NCBI GenBank assembly: GCA_001600495.1
Contig: BCKE01000031.1
Coordinates: forward strand, 1 to 55,180
Length of the DNA stretch: 55,180 bases
Reading direction: 5' to 3'
From: Pilasporangium apinafurcum
Lineage: Eukaryota > Oomycota > Peronosporomycetes > Pythiales > Pythiaceae
Every line of letters begins with the position of its first letter. Within the stretch, counting starts at the first letter, position 1. The notes beneath the pieces were generated by a model. That model ran no database searches. It was not told the DNA's origin and saw only the letters and a program-made list of their open reading frames with translations. Positions 1 through 11,046 of the stretch are shown here, piece after piece. The position numbers and the translations under genes are program-made.

Positions 1-187
1 AGTCATTCATTTCAGTTTGTAGGTAGCTTTATTAAAACAATAATTCAGTTCCTAATTTTCCTCCTAAAGAGTAAGTCTCTTTCGGTTTATCTTTTTCCTT
101 TCCTTTTGATTGACGACGTCCGTCGCCAATCAACTGCGCTTCCTCACAGCACAACAGTGTAAGCCAGCAAAAGGGTTACCCTTTTAC

Positions 188-351
188 AAGAGGGAAAATA
201 GTCAGAAATACATAGTTGCATATAAATACATGTGTAAAGGAAGAAAGTAGAAAGCTGATCGTAATCAAATTAGGAAAACATGCATTCAACGGGAGCTTAG
301 ATGTAGTGCTAGCGAACTAAGTCCTCCATCTAATTAATTTTTCAATTTGCC
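188..351 (+). repeat. 164-bp direct repeat, copy A
   Basis: This block recurs at 2837-3000 in the same orientation with no gaps. I count 9 mismatches over 164 positions (about 94.5% identity), most of them clustered near 303-318. Weaker similarity continues beyond it: an AT-rich motif containing CCAATCATA and CGTCA is found near 400-425 and again near 3094-3111. The two copies bracket a transposase fragment and the Fanzor relic, so they could be element ends, paired MITEs or solo LTR-like pieces. No coding potential is seen in the repeat. Confidence 0.85.
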
Positions 352-446
352 ATCAAGTTGCCACCTCCGCCCACCAACGTCCTTGAAGTTCTTCGTATTT
401 CGACCAATCATAATCCGTCAAGCCGACTTTTGTCTAATCAGCGTCT

Positions 447-755
447 CGGAAACCAAGTAATCGTCACATGCTTTATCTACCTCCGTATTCTCCAAAGTTG
501 AACCCTGTAGAGCTGTGTTTCAATACCATTCGAACGTTTGTCAGTGCAAATGCACCACGTACATCGGATGATCTCAGAAAATGCATTCAAAGTGCGTTAC
601 CAGCACTCACATCATCGATTTGCAGGAAGATGTTTTCACACTCTCAATCTAACAAAACAAAGAACTGCGCTACGAAGATGAGCCACCGGTTGCTCAAGAA
701 AATGGAAAGTATGGGGATTTTTTTCGTTTTTTATCAGCTTGAAAAAAACATATGA
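447..755 (+). pseudogene. DDE transposase C-terminal fragment (IS630/Tc1-mariner type)
   Basis: The reading frame opens with a block LPPYSPKLNPVE (from about 474), the C-terminal DDE signature of IS630/Tc1-mariner transposases. The acidic residue after NPV is the third catalytic residue. It is followed by a helical tail ending in a stop at 755. The N-terminal helix-turn-helix part and the first two catalytic Asp residues are absent: the sequence upstream is the direct repeat and unrelated DNA. It is therefore a 3' fragment, not an active transposase. Its position just upstream of the Fanzor relic suggests both were cargo of one element, but nested insertions would look the same. Confidence 0.75.
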
Positions 756-856
756 GAAAATTGAATGCTCAACTGCTAATGCATTCTCAACCGCTGATTG
801 GATGAGTAGTTGGTTTTCTTTCTTCTATGTTCCAAGCTTTCATTTTCTAACTTGCC

Positions 857-2740
857 ATGTCGGCAAAATCCAAGAGAAAGAAGAAGCGCCGAGTGGACGA
901 GAGTGAAAACTCCGATTCAGGCTTTGAACTTGTCAGAAGAAGAATCGCAATAATGACTGCCACCAAAAAAAACTCAGTCGAAGAAAACAAAACAGTCCGT
1001 TCAAAAGACTGTCAAGAAACGCAAAGTGACCGCCAAGACTACCCAAGTCACCAAGAAAACCGAGGAAACCAAGCGTGAACGTCCAAATGTAATCGAGCGT
1101 ATAGCTGCCAACGCTGACACGGATATCACTATGGTAACGGCAACTCTCAACTCGTTTTGCAAGAAGAAGGCAAAGGCGTTACCTTGGGGGGATTCTTTAT
1201 GATATGAACAAGGCTGTTTTGGAAGCCTACATGTTTGCCAATCTTCACATCGCTCGACTATGTGCAGAAAGCCGTTTTATTCCAAAACTTGATCAGTCGT
1301 TCTTCTACCGATGCTTGTCTGCTGTGACTGTCGGAAAAAAGACAAAGAAGCAATCAAGGATGATGTGTTCAAGGAATCTGTGAAGCTTTACAATTCGTGG
1401 CGTGGTTCATCTGTTGATCATGCAGATTGCACCTTTATTACGTCAGGATGGCATCAAAATACCAGTCAACAAATGGCTACAAACGCTTCCAATTCAGTCA
1501 AAACCAACTTCTATCGATGATTCAAGAAGTATTTGAAACATCGCTATCAACTGGACGGAAGACAAGCGTACAACACGTTGAAGAATATTTTTGCTCAAGA
1601 GTACGATGGCAATGATGCAATAGTGTGGACATATCGTTTGTGGTTGCCTCGAAACAAAGAAGGACAAGTCACTCAAGCTCCTCATTTACTCATGCCGTTG
1701 CAATATAGATTTCTTCGCTACTTTGAGTCCAAGCATCCAGTCCAGGAGTACACTCAAGAGAGCAAATAACTTCGTTTGTTCAGTCTTCTTCCTTACAAGA
1801 GTGGGTTTGAATGCAGTCATTTCAAGATGTGTACGGATGATCTTTGGGTATTATTGAAGTACGCTGGTCTAGATATTCCCGACAAACGTAATGGATGGAG
1901 AGATGTATCGAATGAGTGGTGGGATAAACTTTTCCACATTAAAAAGCTTGAAACCAAGAATCGCAAGTTCGCAGGCGAAATCGTGACGGACGGTAAAGCT
2001 GTAAGCATCGTACTTCGGAAACCAAAAGTGGAAGTAGTTTCTCAAGAACCGAAGTTGAAAAACTTTGATGTGATATGGGGTCTTGATCCTGGTCGAAGAG
2101 ATCGGTTTGTGGCTACGAACCAGAATGATCAAAAGATTTCTTGTACTTCCAAGGGGTATTATGAAGATGCAAAGTTCAAACATAGTGGGGGGGGGGGGGG
2201 GGGGAAATCAAGCACTGGCAGGAGAACAATCCGAAAGTACTCGAAGCTATACGATACATGTCGACCAAGAAGATAGTGACTCTGCGATATTTTCAAGTAT
2301 ATATCAAGTTTTTGATTCCGTATTTGGACCTCTTATTGGATTTCAGCATGGTCAAGCCTTTTCGTGATCTTAAGTTCAAGCGATATGTTTTCATATAGAA
2401 GAAGTTACGCGAACTATGTTTGAAGTTGCCCGAAGAAGCTGGTCATCGAACGATCGTGGGTTTTGGCGACTGAAGTAACCAAAATGTTGGAGGGTTTATC
2501 AAGAAGTCCCCGGCTGGTCCAGTGAAAAGTTTCGAAAAACAACTCAAGCGGTATTGCACGGTTATCTCTATTGCTGAGTACAAGACCAGCAAAGTTCACG
2601 CAAAATGTCATAAAGAAGAGCTATACAACCAGTGCTCCAAGCGCAAGTGCAAGAACGGCGACGAACACACTCTCAAGGTTCATAGTGTACTCCATTGTAG
2701 ATCCAATGGCTGTTATGGTATGACTGTAACACATGCCTGA
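857..2740 (+). pseudogene. decayed Fanzor (eukaryotic TnpB-like RNA-guided nuclease) gene
   Basis: Several reading frames on this strand, read in order, give the layout of a Fanzor1-type protein. First is a basic Lys/Arg-rich N-terminus (857-1078, continued in another frame to about 1180). A helical part follows (1200-1390, then 1533-1769). Next comes a block with a TDG motif (codons 1986-1994), which precedes the RuvC-I signature GLDPGRRD with its catalytic Asp at 2085-2087. Further on is GFGD, a stop, then a conserved-looking stretch ending in EYKTSK and a Cys-rich ribbon (about 2580-2712, four to six Cys). Damage includes frame changes near 1010, 1190, 1390, 2205 and 2380, TAA at 1767-1769, and TGA at 2471-2473 where a Trp codon would be expected. 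The terminal RuvC-III Asp motif is not recognisable. Family assignment rests on motif order, not on an alignment. It is almost certainly non-functional as read. Confidence 0.8.
2187..2204 (+). repeat. 18-base G homopolymer
   Basis: Eighteen consecutive G lie inside the Fanzor relic about 100 bases after the RuvC-I codon. The frame changes across the tract, so it is either a slippage mutation or a sequencing/assembly length error. Confidence 0.9.
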
Positions 2741-2836
2741 CCTCGCACGAAAGGGACAAGCGTGGCGTCGGCATGTGCCTGACCTTGCGTTCGAGGCCAA
2801 ACGACATTATATACCTTAAAGATATTTCAATACATT

Positions 2837-3000
2837 AAGAGGGAAAATAGTCAGAAATACATAGTTGCATATAAATACATGTGTAAAGGAAGAAAGTAGA
2901 AAGATGATCGTAATCAAATTAGGAAAGCATGCATTCAACGGGAGCTTAGATTTAGCACTAGGCAGCTAAGTCCTCCATCTAATTAATTTTTCATTTTGCC
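2837..3000 (+). repeat. 164-bp direct repeat, copy B
   Basis: Second copy of the block at 188-351, offset by exactly 2649 bases and ungapped. It begins about 95 bases after the end of the Fanzor relic. In OMEGA systems the guide RNA often arises from the region at or after the nuclease gene's 3' end, so this copy or the stretch before it (2741-2836) would be the place to look, although nothing in the sequence proves that. Confidence 0.85.
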
Positions 3001-3486
3001 AACAACTCACTACTTCCTCCCCAAGCTCCACGACGGTCCAAGTTTTTCAAGTTTCTAATTTTAGCCAATTATCTTTTAGTATTTAGTTTTTCGGCCAATC
3101 ATAGTACGTCATTGTTACAATGACTGTGAACCGAGATGATAATGCGTCCAAGAACATTTTACGTTTGATTCGACTATAACTCCAAGGCGAATCTCGACCC
3201 CAGGTGTTTTGTAGAGCTAGAACGTAGAAGTACGAAAAAGAGAGAAAGTGTTTATTAGTGCCTTAGGGTGGTAGGTAGATAGTTTGATCCTTGCTTCATG
3301 GCTGAGGGTCTCGAACATTATTTTCCCTTCGGGGTACGGAAGGTGATATTCTCGTTGCCAGATGTAATAATAGAGAAGATATAATTGAAGCTTGTAGCTG
3401 ATCATGACAATCTTTCTTCACAATGCGGTCACAGTACAATCAAATTAGTTTTTTGGCAGGAAGATAAATAGGCATTTTTACGAAGA
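3001..3486. other. intergenic, no gene recognised
   Basis: AT-rich DNA with only short, unsupported open frames. It continues the weak similarity to the region after repeat copy A as far as about 3115. The remainder shows nothing I can assign. Confidence 0.6.
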
Positions 3487-4186
3487 GTTCATTTTGACCT
3501 TGAAGAAGGACATCAAGACAAAGAAACTCGCAAGACTCATGATACCATCAAGCAATATAGACAAACGGTAATCTCGAGACCAAGAGTGCACCAACTAATG
3601 CCCAACCAGCACCAATAGCAGCACCCAATGTCTGACGATCACCAGCAAAGTCGGCAACCAACAAGAAAGCAGGGGTTTGTACGATGTTGACAGTGATATC
3701 CATCCAAGCATAGAAGATGATGGTGAACACGGCAGTCCACGTACGGTCAGTCTCTTCACCTGCAGCTCCAGAACCATAGTCACCCAAGGCATCACCAATT
3801 TCACGAGTGTAGCCCATAGAGATCCAGCAAACGCAACTGAGGACAGCAGCGACAAAGAGAAATGGACGACGACGACCATATCTGCTGGTGCAACGATCAC
3901 TGAAGACACCAACAGCAGGAGCAGCGAAGATACCAGTGATGGGACCAATGAACTGGGTCACCTGCACAGCCGAAGCCGAAAGCATGGTACCAAGGTATGG
4001 ACCAAGAGCAGCCCACTGAGCTGCCCACGCCATTTGGATAGCCACACGAGGGAAAGAAAGAAGGAGAAGCATCCAGACAGAGCACCCGCGAACTTCACCC
4101 TCTTGGCGTGGGTTTTCAAGGTCCTCAACCTTGGGTGAGTTGAAATCCTTGTAGCCAGGTGTGGTGGGTTCTTTGACGTCAGTCAT
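3487..4186 (-). pseudogene. truncated SUT/SLC45-like sugar transporter, internal deletion
   Basis: From ATG at 4186 the first 204 codons match the full-length transporter genes at 5964 and 11113. After the codons for LLVS (near 3575) the sequence jumps to the last 30 or so codons of the gene, out of frame, and a stop follows after eight novel residues (stop codon at 3548-3550). The missing part is about 240 residues, roughly transmembrane segments 6-12. The block 3575-4248, which includes 62 nt upstream of the ATG, appears identical to 6798-7471. In contrast the C-terminal remnant (3487-3570) is only about 86% identical to the intact copies. The locus is thus a mosaic: an old deleted copy whose 5' part was overwritten recently, or a recent deletion derived from a different allele. 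A functional truncated product is unlikely. Confidence 0.85.
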
Positions 4187-4248
4187 GTTTACGGACAAAA
4201 GAGACGCTTGTGTCTGTGTGTGGTGTGACTTGACGGGAAAATTGAAAG

Positions 4249-5961
4249 CGAGATAATTGCTGACGTGCACCCTCGTCTTGAATCAGTGTCACTTCGGTGT
4301 GAGGGGTTTACATGTCAGATGACTGTCGTTTTAGTTCTCGGCACAATGGGTTCCTGATGTAGACTGTTTGCTCACCATTGTCATAAATTCAAGCACTCAG
4401 TTGTAGAGTCTGTCATGCCTGGATTCCAGCGGATTCAAAGCGTCAGAATGCATTAGTGCGGTCATATGTCGGTGTTCAAGTCAGAGTGTCATCAATTATA
4501 GTGTAGACAGAATGTGTCGCCATCATTGTTGAGTGGATATGCTTTGCCATCATTGCTTAGATTATGCAATCGTGTAAGAACAAGAGTCGATGGATGGATC
4601 AATTATCGTATATGCATGGTACGACCTCCAGCGAGGCTCCCATGATGTGATGCCTTCGCACATAGCAGTAACAAATAACGCTATGAAAAGTACGAGGCAA
4701 TGTAAATGGACAAAGACCTGCATCTCCAGAAGAAGATGCAGTCGCCACAATACCCCAGCACTGGAACTAACCAATATAAATGTATATACTGAATCGCTTC
4801 AAAAATTCAGAAATAATGTTTGAACCGTGAACAAAAGATAGATTTACTCGCAGTAAGAAATGATTACTATGTTTGCCGCACTTCTTTTTATGATGCATGA
4901 CTCCAACAATAAAATTCCTATCGCATTCTGTAGTGATAGTATGACAGGTCTCCACATTCAGGCACATAGTGCGTTTGGTTCTACAGACAAGGATCAGTAT
5001 TCGATTGTTGCAGCCAAAAATGATCATTTACAGACAAGGTCGCGCGTTGATGTATTGGATCACCGCATCTTCATCTCTTATTTTGTTGCATTAGGCAAGT
5101 ACTTGAAATTCCGTGCTTGCTGATAACTGCATGTATTGTGCGATAAACTTTGAGAACATCAGATTGAGGAAGATGTTGCTCAAATGTCAGCTGCTGTGTT
5201 CTTCTCCTACTATCATACGAAGTATTGTTTCCAATCCATGCAGCTCACACAGTAGCATTCAATCCTGAGGAGGTGTAACTCTCAATTATTATTACTCTTC
5301 GCCTGTTGTCATATTTCGATACGTGACGGTTGTGCAACCAGCTTGAACTTCCGCTTGCTTTTGCTTCGTTTCACCAGCGTTTAGTCCTCTATACACTTGG
5401 AAAGATGCAACGAGTGGAGGTTTTATGATTTACTCACCGATAACTCTCTCATCACATCGAGTTCGCGCCATTTTTTCTTTACCAACCAGCTAACAATACT
5501 GCAGCTTGGTGTTGTATAGTCACTCTCCTTCAGCGTATACAGGTGCCATTTATCACACGTTATAATGGCCACATTGCTTTGGAGTTTATAATTACTTTCA
5601 TTTACTTTTGATATAGCGATGGAACACCATTATCGAAAACTCCAGCGTAAGCAGCTTTTCACCAGCTTTCACTCGCTTCCAAAGCAGTCATTACCACATC
5701 TTTAGCTGTAGGTGGCGCTATATCAATGGAGAGAAAGGTTATTGCCAGTCAATTTACATAAAGACAAACATGCTAACAGCTCGATGTTTCTGGTAAGTGA
5801 TAATGTATTATAACAGACACAACATAAAAGCATGTGCTGAACTTATACCAGATCGTCTATGAACTCTATGACGGAGAAATGTGAAGACTACAAAGGTATC
5901 CATAGTACGATCAATCCTATGGCCATCAAGGATGCAAATGGGGAATTTAGAGGTTTACTCC
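4249..5961. other. gene-poor spacer
   Basis: About 1.7 kb without a convincing gene on either strand. Open frames are under 90 codons, overlap one another and show no recognisable motif. It separates the deleted transporter copy from the intact minus-strand copy. Confidence 0.55.
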
Positions 5962-7475
5962 TCTTACAATGAGTTCATCTTGACCTTGAAGAAGATCACC
6001 GAGACGAAGAAACCCGCAAGACTCATGATACCACCAAGCAACACAGGCAGACGGTAACCCATCGAAGTCTCCACGAGACCCGAACCAATCGCATAATTGA
6101 GCAACTGACCGAAGCAGTTGGCCGAGTTCACAGCACCAACATACATACCAATGTCAACATCACCACCAAAAACGTGGACGATCAGAGGGACAATCAATGC
6201 ACCAGCAGTGGTCGTGGAAATGGAAGTGATGATAACGATGATCACATCGATAGCAACCACCTTGCAATAAGCCATGATGATCAGAGCTGACTGAGGCAAC
6301 AGTGAGAAGGTCAACGTCCACTTGACACCGAATCGCTTGACCAAGAACGGTAAAGCCCACGAGAACAAGTAACCAGTGATGTTGAACAAAGTATCGGTGC
6401 TACCACCAGCGACTTCCACACCATGAGTGTACGCCTTTTGTTCTTCACTACATGTGTTGCCACAAGCATCAGCACCCGTCGCTTCACCATCGTACACCAC
6501 CAAACCAAAGAATTGACCCTTGTTGCCGTTGTACGCAGTGTTACCGTACATGACAGAGAAGTAAATGACACAAAAGACAATCAATTGGTAGCTGAGATGA
6601 CGGAAACCAGTGATGATAGCACCGAATGCAACCTTGATTTGATCCCATGCCGATGAGTCAGGCACAGCACTCTTGTCAAGAGGGACTTCCTTCGCAGCAA
6701 TACATGCAACACCGACTGTGATGATCATGACAGCAGACAACATCCCCATGAACCAATGGAGCGAGTTGTACGCCGCACCGAAAAAGGAGATGTAGCCCGA
6801 GACCAAGAGTGCACCAACTAATGCCCAACCAGCACCAATAGCAGCACCCAATGTCTGACGATCACCAGCAAAGTCGGCAACCAACAAGAAAGCAGGGGTT
6901 TGTACGATGTTGACAGTGATATCCATCCAAGCATAGAAGATGATGGTGAACACGGCAGTCCACGTACGGTCAGTCTCTTCACCTGCAGCTCCAGAACCAT
7001 AGTCACCCAAGGCATCACCAATTTCACGAGTGTAGCCCATAGAGATCCAGCAAACGCAACTGAGGACAGCAGCGACAAAGAGAAATGGACGACGACGACC
7101 ATATCTGCTGGTGCAACGATCACTGAAGACACCAACAGCAGGAGCAGCGAAGATACCAGTGATGGGACCAATGAACTGGGTCACCTGCACAGCCGAAGCC
7201 GAAAGCATGGTACCAAGGTATGGACCAAGAGCAGCCCACTGAGCTGCCCACGCCATTTGGATAGCCACACGAGGGAAAGAAAGAAGGAGAAGCATCCAGA
7301 CAGAGCACCCGCGAACTTCACCCTCTTGGCGTGGGTTTTCAAGGTCCTCAACCTTGGGTGAGTTGAAATCCTTGTAGCCAGGTGTGGTGGGTTCTTTGAC
7401 GTCAGTCATGTTTACGGACAAAAGAGACGCTTGTGTCTGTGTGTGGTGTGACTTGACGGGAAAATTGAAAGTGAG
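5962..7475 (-). repeat. left arm of a 1.5-kb inverted repeat (transporter gene)
   Basis: This arm pairs with 11047-12560 in opposite orientation; positions sum to 18522. All frames that I compared translate identically, which implies nucleotide identity or nearly so. Identity ends 2 nt after the stop codon on one side and 66 nt before the ATG on the other. The spacer between arms is 3571 bp. Confidence 0.85.
5964..7409 (-). CDS. SUT/SLC45-like sugar:H+ symporter, copy 1
   Basis: Predicted 481-aa, intronless major-facilitator protein with about 12 hydrophobic segments. Residues 102-109 read RYGRRRPF, the loop 2-3 signature shared by plant sucrose transporters (SUT/SUC) and animal SLC45, preceded by the family's conserved segment around MAWAAQWAALGPY (52-64). 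By family it should import sucrose or a related glucoside with protons across the plasma membrane. The substrate cannot be read from sequence, and glucose or galactose transport is known for SLC45 relatives. The ATG at 7409 is chosen because the upstream in-frame codons contain no earlier ATG. The protein is the same as that at 11113-12558 and shares its first 204 residues with the deleted copy at 3487-4186. Conserved DNA extends only 66 nt upstream, so the core promoter must lie there or differ between copies. Confidence 0.85.
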   Translation of the reverse strand: MTDVKEPTTPGYKDFNSPKVEDLENPRQEGEVRGCSVWMLLLLSFPRVAIQMAWAAQWAALGPYLGTMLSASAVQVTQFIGPITGIFAAPAVGVFSDRCTSRYGRRRPFLFVAAVLSCVCWISMGYTREIGDALGDYGSGAAGEETDRTWTAVFTIIFYAWMDITVNIVQTPAFLLVADFAGDRQTLGAAIGAGWALVGALLVSGYISFFGAAYNSLHWFMGMLSAVMIITVGVACIAAKEVPLDKSAVPDSSAWDQIKVAFGAIITGFRHLSYQLIVFCVIYFSVMYGNTAYNGNKGQFFGLVVYDGEATGADACGNTCSEEQKAYTHGVEVAGGSTDTLFNITGYLFSWALPFLVKRFGVKWTLTFSLLPQSALIIMAYCKVVAIDVIIVIITSISTTTAGALIVPLIVHVFGGDVDIGMYVGAVNSANCFGQLLNYAIGSGLVETSMGYRLPVLLGGIMSLAGFFVSVIFFKVKMNSL

Positions 7476-10400
7476 CGAGTTCAGAATGCTGCTTTTTCAT
7501 AGACAAGATTTTTTTCTCGCTAGTTGTTTTGAACTGGCTTAACCGGCCCTTCCTATGTCCATTTCTTACTGGTTCCGCAGTTTTGGTCTGTCGCACCGAT
7601 ATGGAGCGGTAATTCGTTCGGATCAATTACCACGAAACGACACAGTGAACCATACTGTCTTTTTTACGGCTCGTTCCGAACTTCAATCACTCATCTGAGC
7701 TTCCTCAACACAAGGCGTAACCTGATGACGTGTCCGAGGTATCCAAAATTTAGAATATGCATGTTCTGAATGCAAAATGCATCACACATTGGATGTGTTT
7801 ACATTTTGAAAGTTGATGCTTGAGAACCTCTAGAACGAGACTTTGGAACACGATGACTCTACTTTTGTGAAAAACAACTAGAGATACTATGTCCATTTCC
7901 GCAAACAAAAAACGACTCTCACATTATATTCCCGTTTTTTTCTTTTCTTCTTACAGTTCCACCAAGCAGTATCAAATTTGACAAACTCAGGTATAAATAC
8001 GTTGCACATCTCAAGATGGTGTAAAAAGATAGGACGTCGTTGAAGTTCAGCCGAGTTCTCATCATTCTTCTCAGTCAGTCGCATGCCCTATGCATCTCCT
8101 CTCGAAGAAATGCTGCACAAGATTTGACAGCATCAACGGTCAATATTTTGACACAGAACGATACCGTCAATACAATGGAATGCGAGAAACTGCCTATGGA
8201 AAGCGATAAATGGGCGACTTGACCGACTTGGCTACTAAAGCAACGCTGCAGTCCATGCACAGCACATAACTCAGCAAAAACAACAACTAATGAACAGCTG
8301 ATAGTGCAATTGTGATAATAAGTCCTGTAGTTGCATATGACGGCAATCAGGGCGCAGGACTGGAATGTCTACACACAGATTAATTATCACATCTAATCAA
8401 TGGCCACACCAAATAGCCTATAATCTCCTAAGGAAACGATCATAGATAAGTGCTTTGGCTTCTATAGCTCCCCGCTATTAGCCAGTTGCTTATCGATCGT
8501 AAGTGTATACACTAAGAAGAGTCGTCCGTATAGTCCTGTAATAGAGTTCAGTCGCAGGGACGTAAGAAAGTCACACCTTGCTCAGCTCACCATTCCTCAT
8601 GCAAACTATACTCTCATCAAAATCTGCGATCTCTGTTGTCCAGACACACATCACATCGATGACCCAGTGAAACAGCACTGATGACTTGGATCCGTCATCA
8701 CAGAGTAGAGAATGGTCTTCTATTCAACAGCACCTCTAAAAGGAGAAAAAACACGCGAGTACCACGAATACCTGCATATCATGAAACAAATATGTACATC
8801 ATAACATTGGTCGTTTGGTCGACCGCTCCGGGAAGTAACGGGAAACTACGATGGCACCACCACGGTCATGTCATCAATTAATTGGCCATGTCAATAATTA
8901 GCCTCTACAACGTCATGTCTCGCTGCATAGCAGCAATTTCTTTTTATGCTAGGCTTGTTGAACTACTTCGTGAGCCTTTGCCTAAGTCTCTGACAATATC
9001 AGAACTTCAAACATAAAGCACACGGACATAATGCAAGCAATAGCTTATATAACGCTACAGTAGCACAAGAGAGCGAGAAAGTGGACGGCATGGATAAACA
9101 TATTGCCTAAATTCGAGTTGCTGATGGCTACATCGGTGACGGTCTCTTTCTTTTCCAGATGAAGCTTCTGCCCGACATATTACGGATGCGCTGCTTCCGT
9201 CGGGAAGATAGTAGGACAGCAATACTGACATGTCCGCTCATCCAAACCTGTTGCTTGCCGTTGGAAGTTGTCTGGTCATTTCATTTGAGTTTTTCGTATT
9301 GCAAATCCTGCGTTCCCTTCCGGAAAATTTTAAGGATGTCCCCTTTCAATCAGAAACAGAACCCAGAAAAGTAGGTGCGAGGTTGAAGTTCCGCAGTGCA
9401 ATGATAACAGGTTAACTGCTTAGTATGCAGAATAGAATCGACCTTTTGGATACCTCAGTCACATAGGTCAGCAGGGTGATCCTTAATGAGTGTTTGCCAT
9501 TCCGTAAAAAAAGCTTTCTAGTGTGAAAAACAGGACGTGCACTCTCTCTGTCTCCCACGTACCAGTACATTCGCATACCGTCTTCAGCGATAAAAATGCA
9601 GAATAAACGATGGGCCTGAGACTTATCAGAGCCTGGCCAGCACCGGGAAATAGATGGACAAAATTAAGACGCAGTGTTTTAATATTGCCAGCTCAAAAAA
9701 AGGTGCACACAACAACAGTTTACACAGCCTGAGATTTTACGCTAGTGGCTGTGAAGAATGTTAATTTGTAATAATGTAAGGTCTTATGGCATCTGTACTT
9801 GTTTTGTATGGAAATGGGTCTTCAACATACCTGAAAAAAGTTATGGGAAGATAAATCAAGTAATGGTGGCAATTAACGTGAGGGGTGTGTGGCGCCATTG
9901 TTGTTTCCCATATCTTTCGAAATCCAAGTACCAACATCACCTGGTATAGGAGCTTGTCATGGCTTCAGAAGTGAACTCTGAACATCAGCGATTGCTCTCT
10001 TTTCGGTAGCAAACTGCTTCGTCATATGGTAGCCGCACACATGGTGTGCATTTTGCTCAAGTTCAACCACTAAACCTGTATGATTTAATATATCTAGTTT
10101 ACCCATTCATGGGAGGGTACAGTTAATCGGACAGGGGTCATATTTTATCCTATAATTTAGAAACTTCAAGTATATACCTGTGAAAATTGCTGCAGGACCG
10201 GATAGAGACAGGGGCTTTGATTTTGACCTGGAAGACCCATTTTGATCAAAGAAAATCATTTTTTGGACTCATGAGATCCCGTTTCTTTTCTCAAATTATT
10301 ACACGGATGTAAAGTCAAATGTGAGTGAACGCATTTGCTTTTCAGAGAATCTGCATCATCTCCCGATGTAGCATCTTTCTTCTTCGATAATCGAGTCGAA

Positions 10401-11046
10401 TGGAGCGATATAGCTACTGTTTATCGATCTAAGTTTCCAGTTATCTCACCTCCTTCACCTTTGGGCTGGCTTTAACTGCAATGTAACTATCATTAGTACT
10501 TAGTTTTCCTGTATAATCTTGTAAAGATTAGCCCTTTGTAAAGTTGGCTCAAGTACAACTCACTTGTGGTGACATTTGGAATTATATCACTGCCTTCCTT
10601 GATTTGTTTCGTCTCAACTCATTCACTCTTTATGCGTTTTCTGATCAACCCTTCCTTCAAATACAAGAATAGATAATCGATGATTGATCAAATTCTGCGA
10701 ATAGCTCCACACTCACCAATGATGTCGCTTAGTCATAAACAACAGTGTGACTCAATCGCATCGTTCTGTTGAACTGAACCAGCTGCAGGCCAACTATACC
10801 AGCTCGGATGAGTGTTTGAAGTTTTGACCACGACGAATAAACGGTCCAAAGGCTGATGTTGCTTCGTGCAACAAATGGGCGAAACCAAATGGCTCCCCGG
10901 TGTTCCACACTCGAGGCATTAAAAGTCGCAGCCATGTGGAAAAAAGCAAATCCCTCGTACTATAATGATAGCTGATCAACAGAACAACCAGAGCAGCGAA
11001 AAAATTGACAGCACACAAGTAGTCTTTCAGCAGGAGTCGTTTTTAT
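7476..11046. other. gene-poor spacer between inverted transporter copies
   Basis: About 3.6 kb with no open frame above 75 codons and no family motif on either strand. Composition is AT-leaning, like the spacer at 4249-5961. No terminal repeats or transposase remnants were recognised. In an otherwise dense genome this is notable and may be old, eroded transposon or duplicated intergenic DNA. Confidence 0.5.

Noticed and set aside
3677-4138. 153-codon open frame on the plus strand, repeated at 6900-7361 and, reversed, at 11161-11622
   Set aside because: It is the antisense shadow of the transporter coding sequence. It recurs only because the transporter is repeated, and has no motif.
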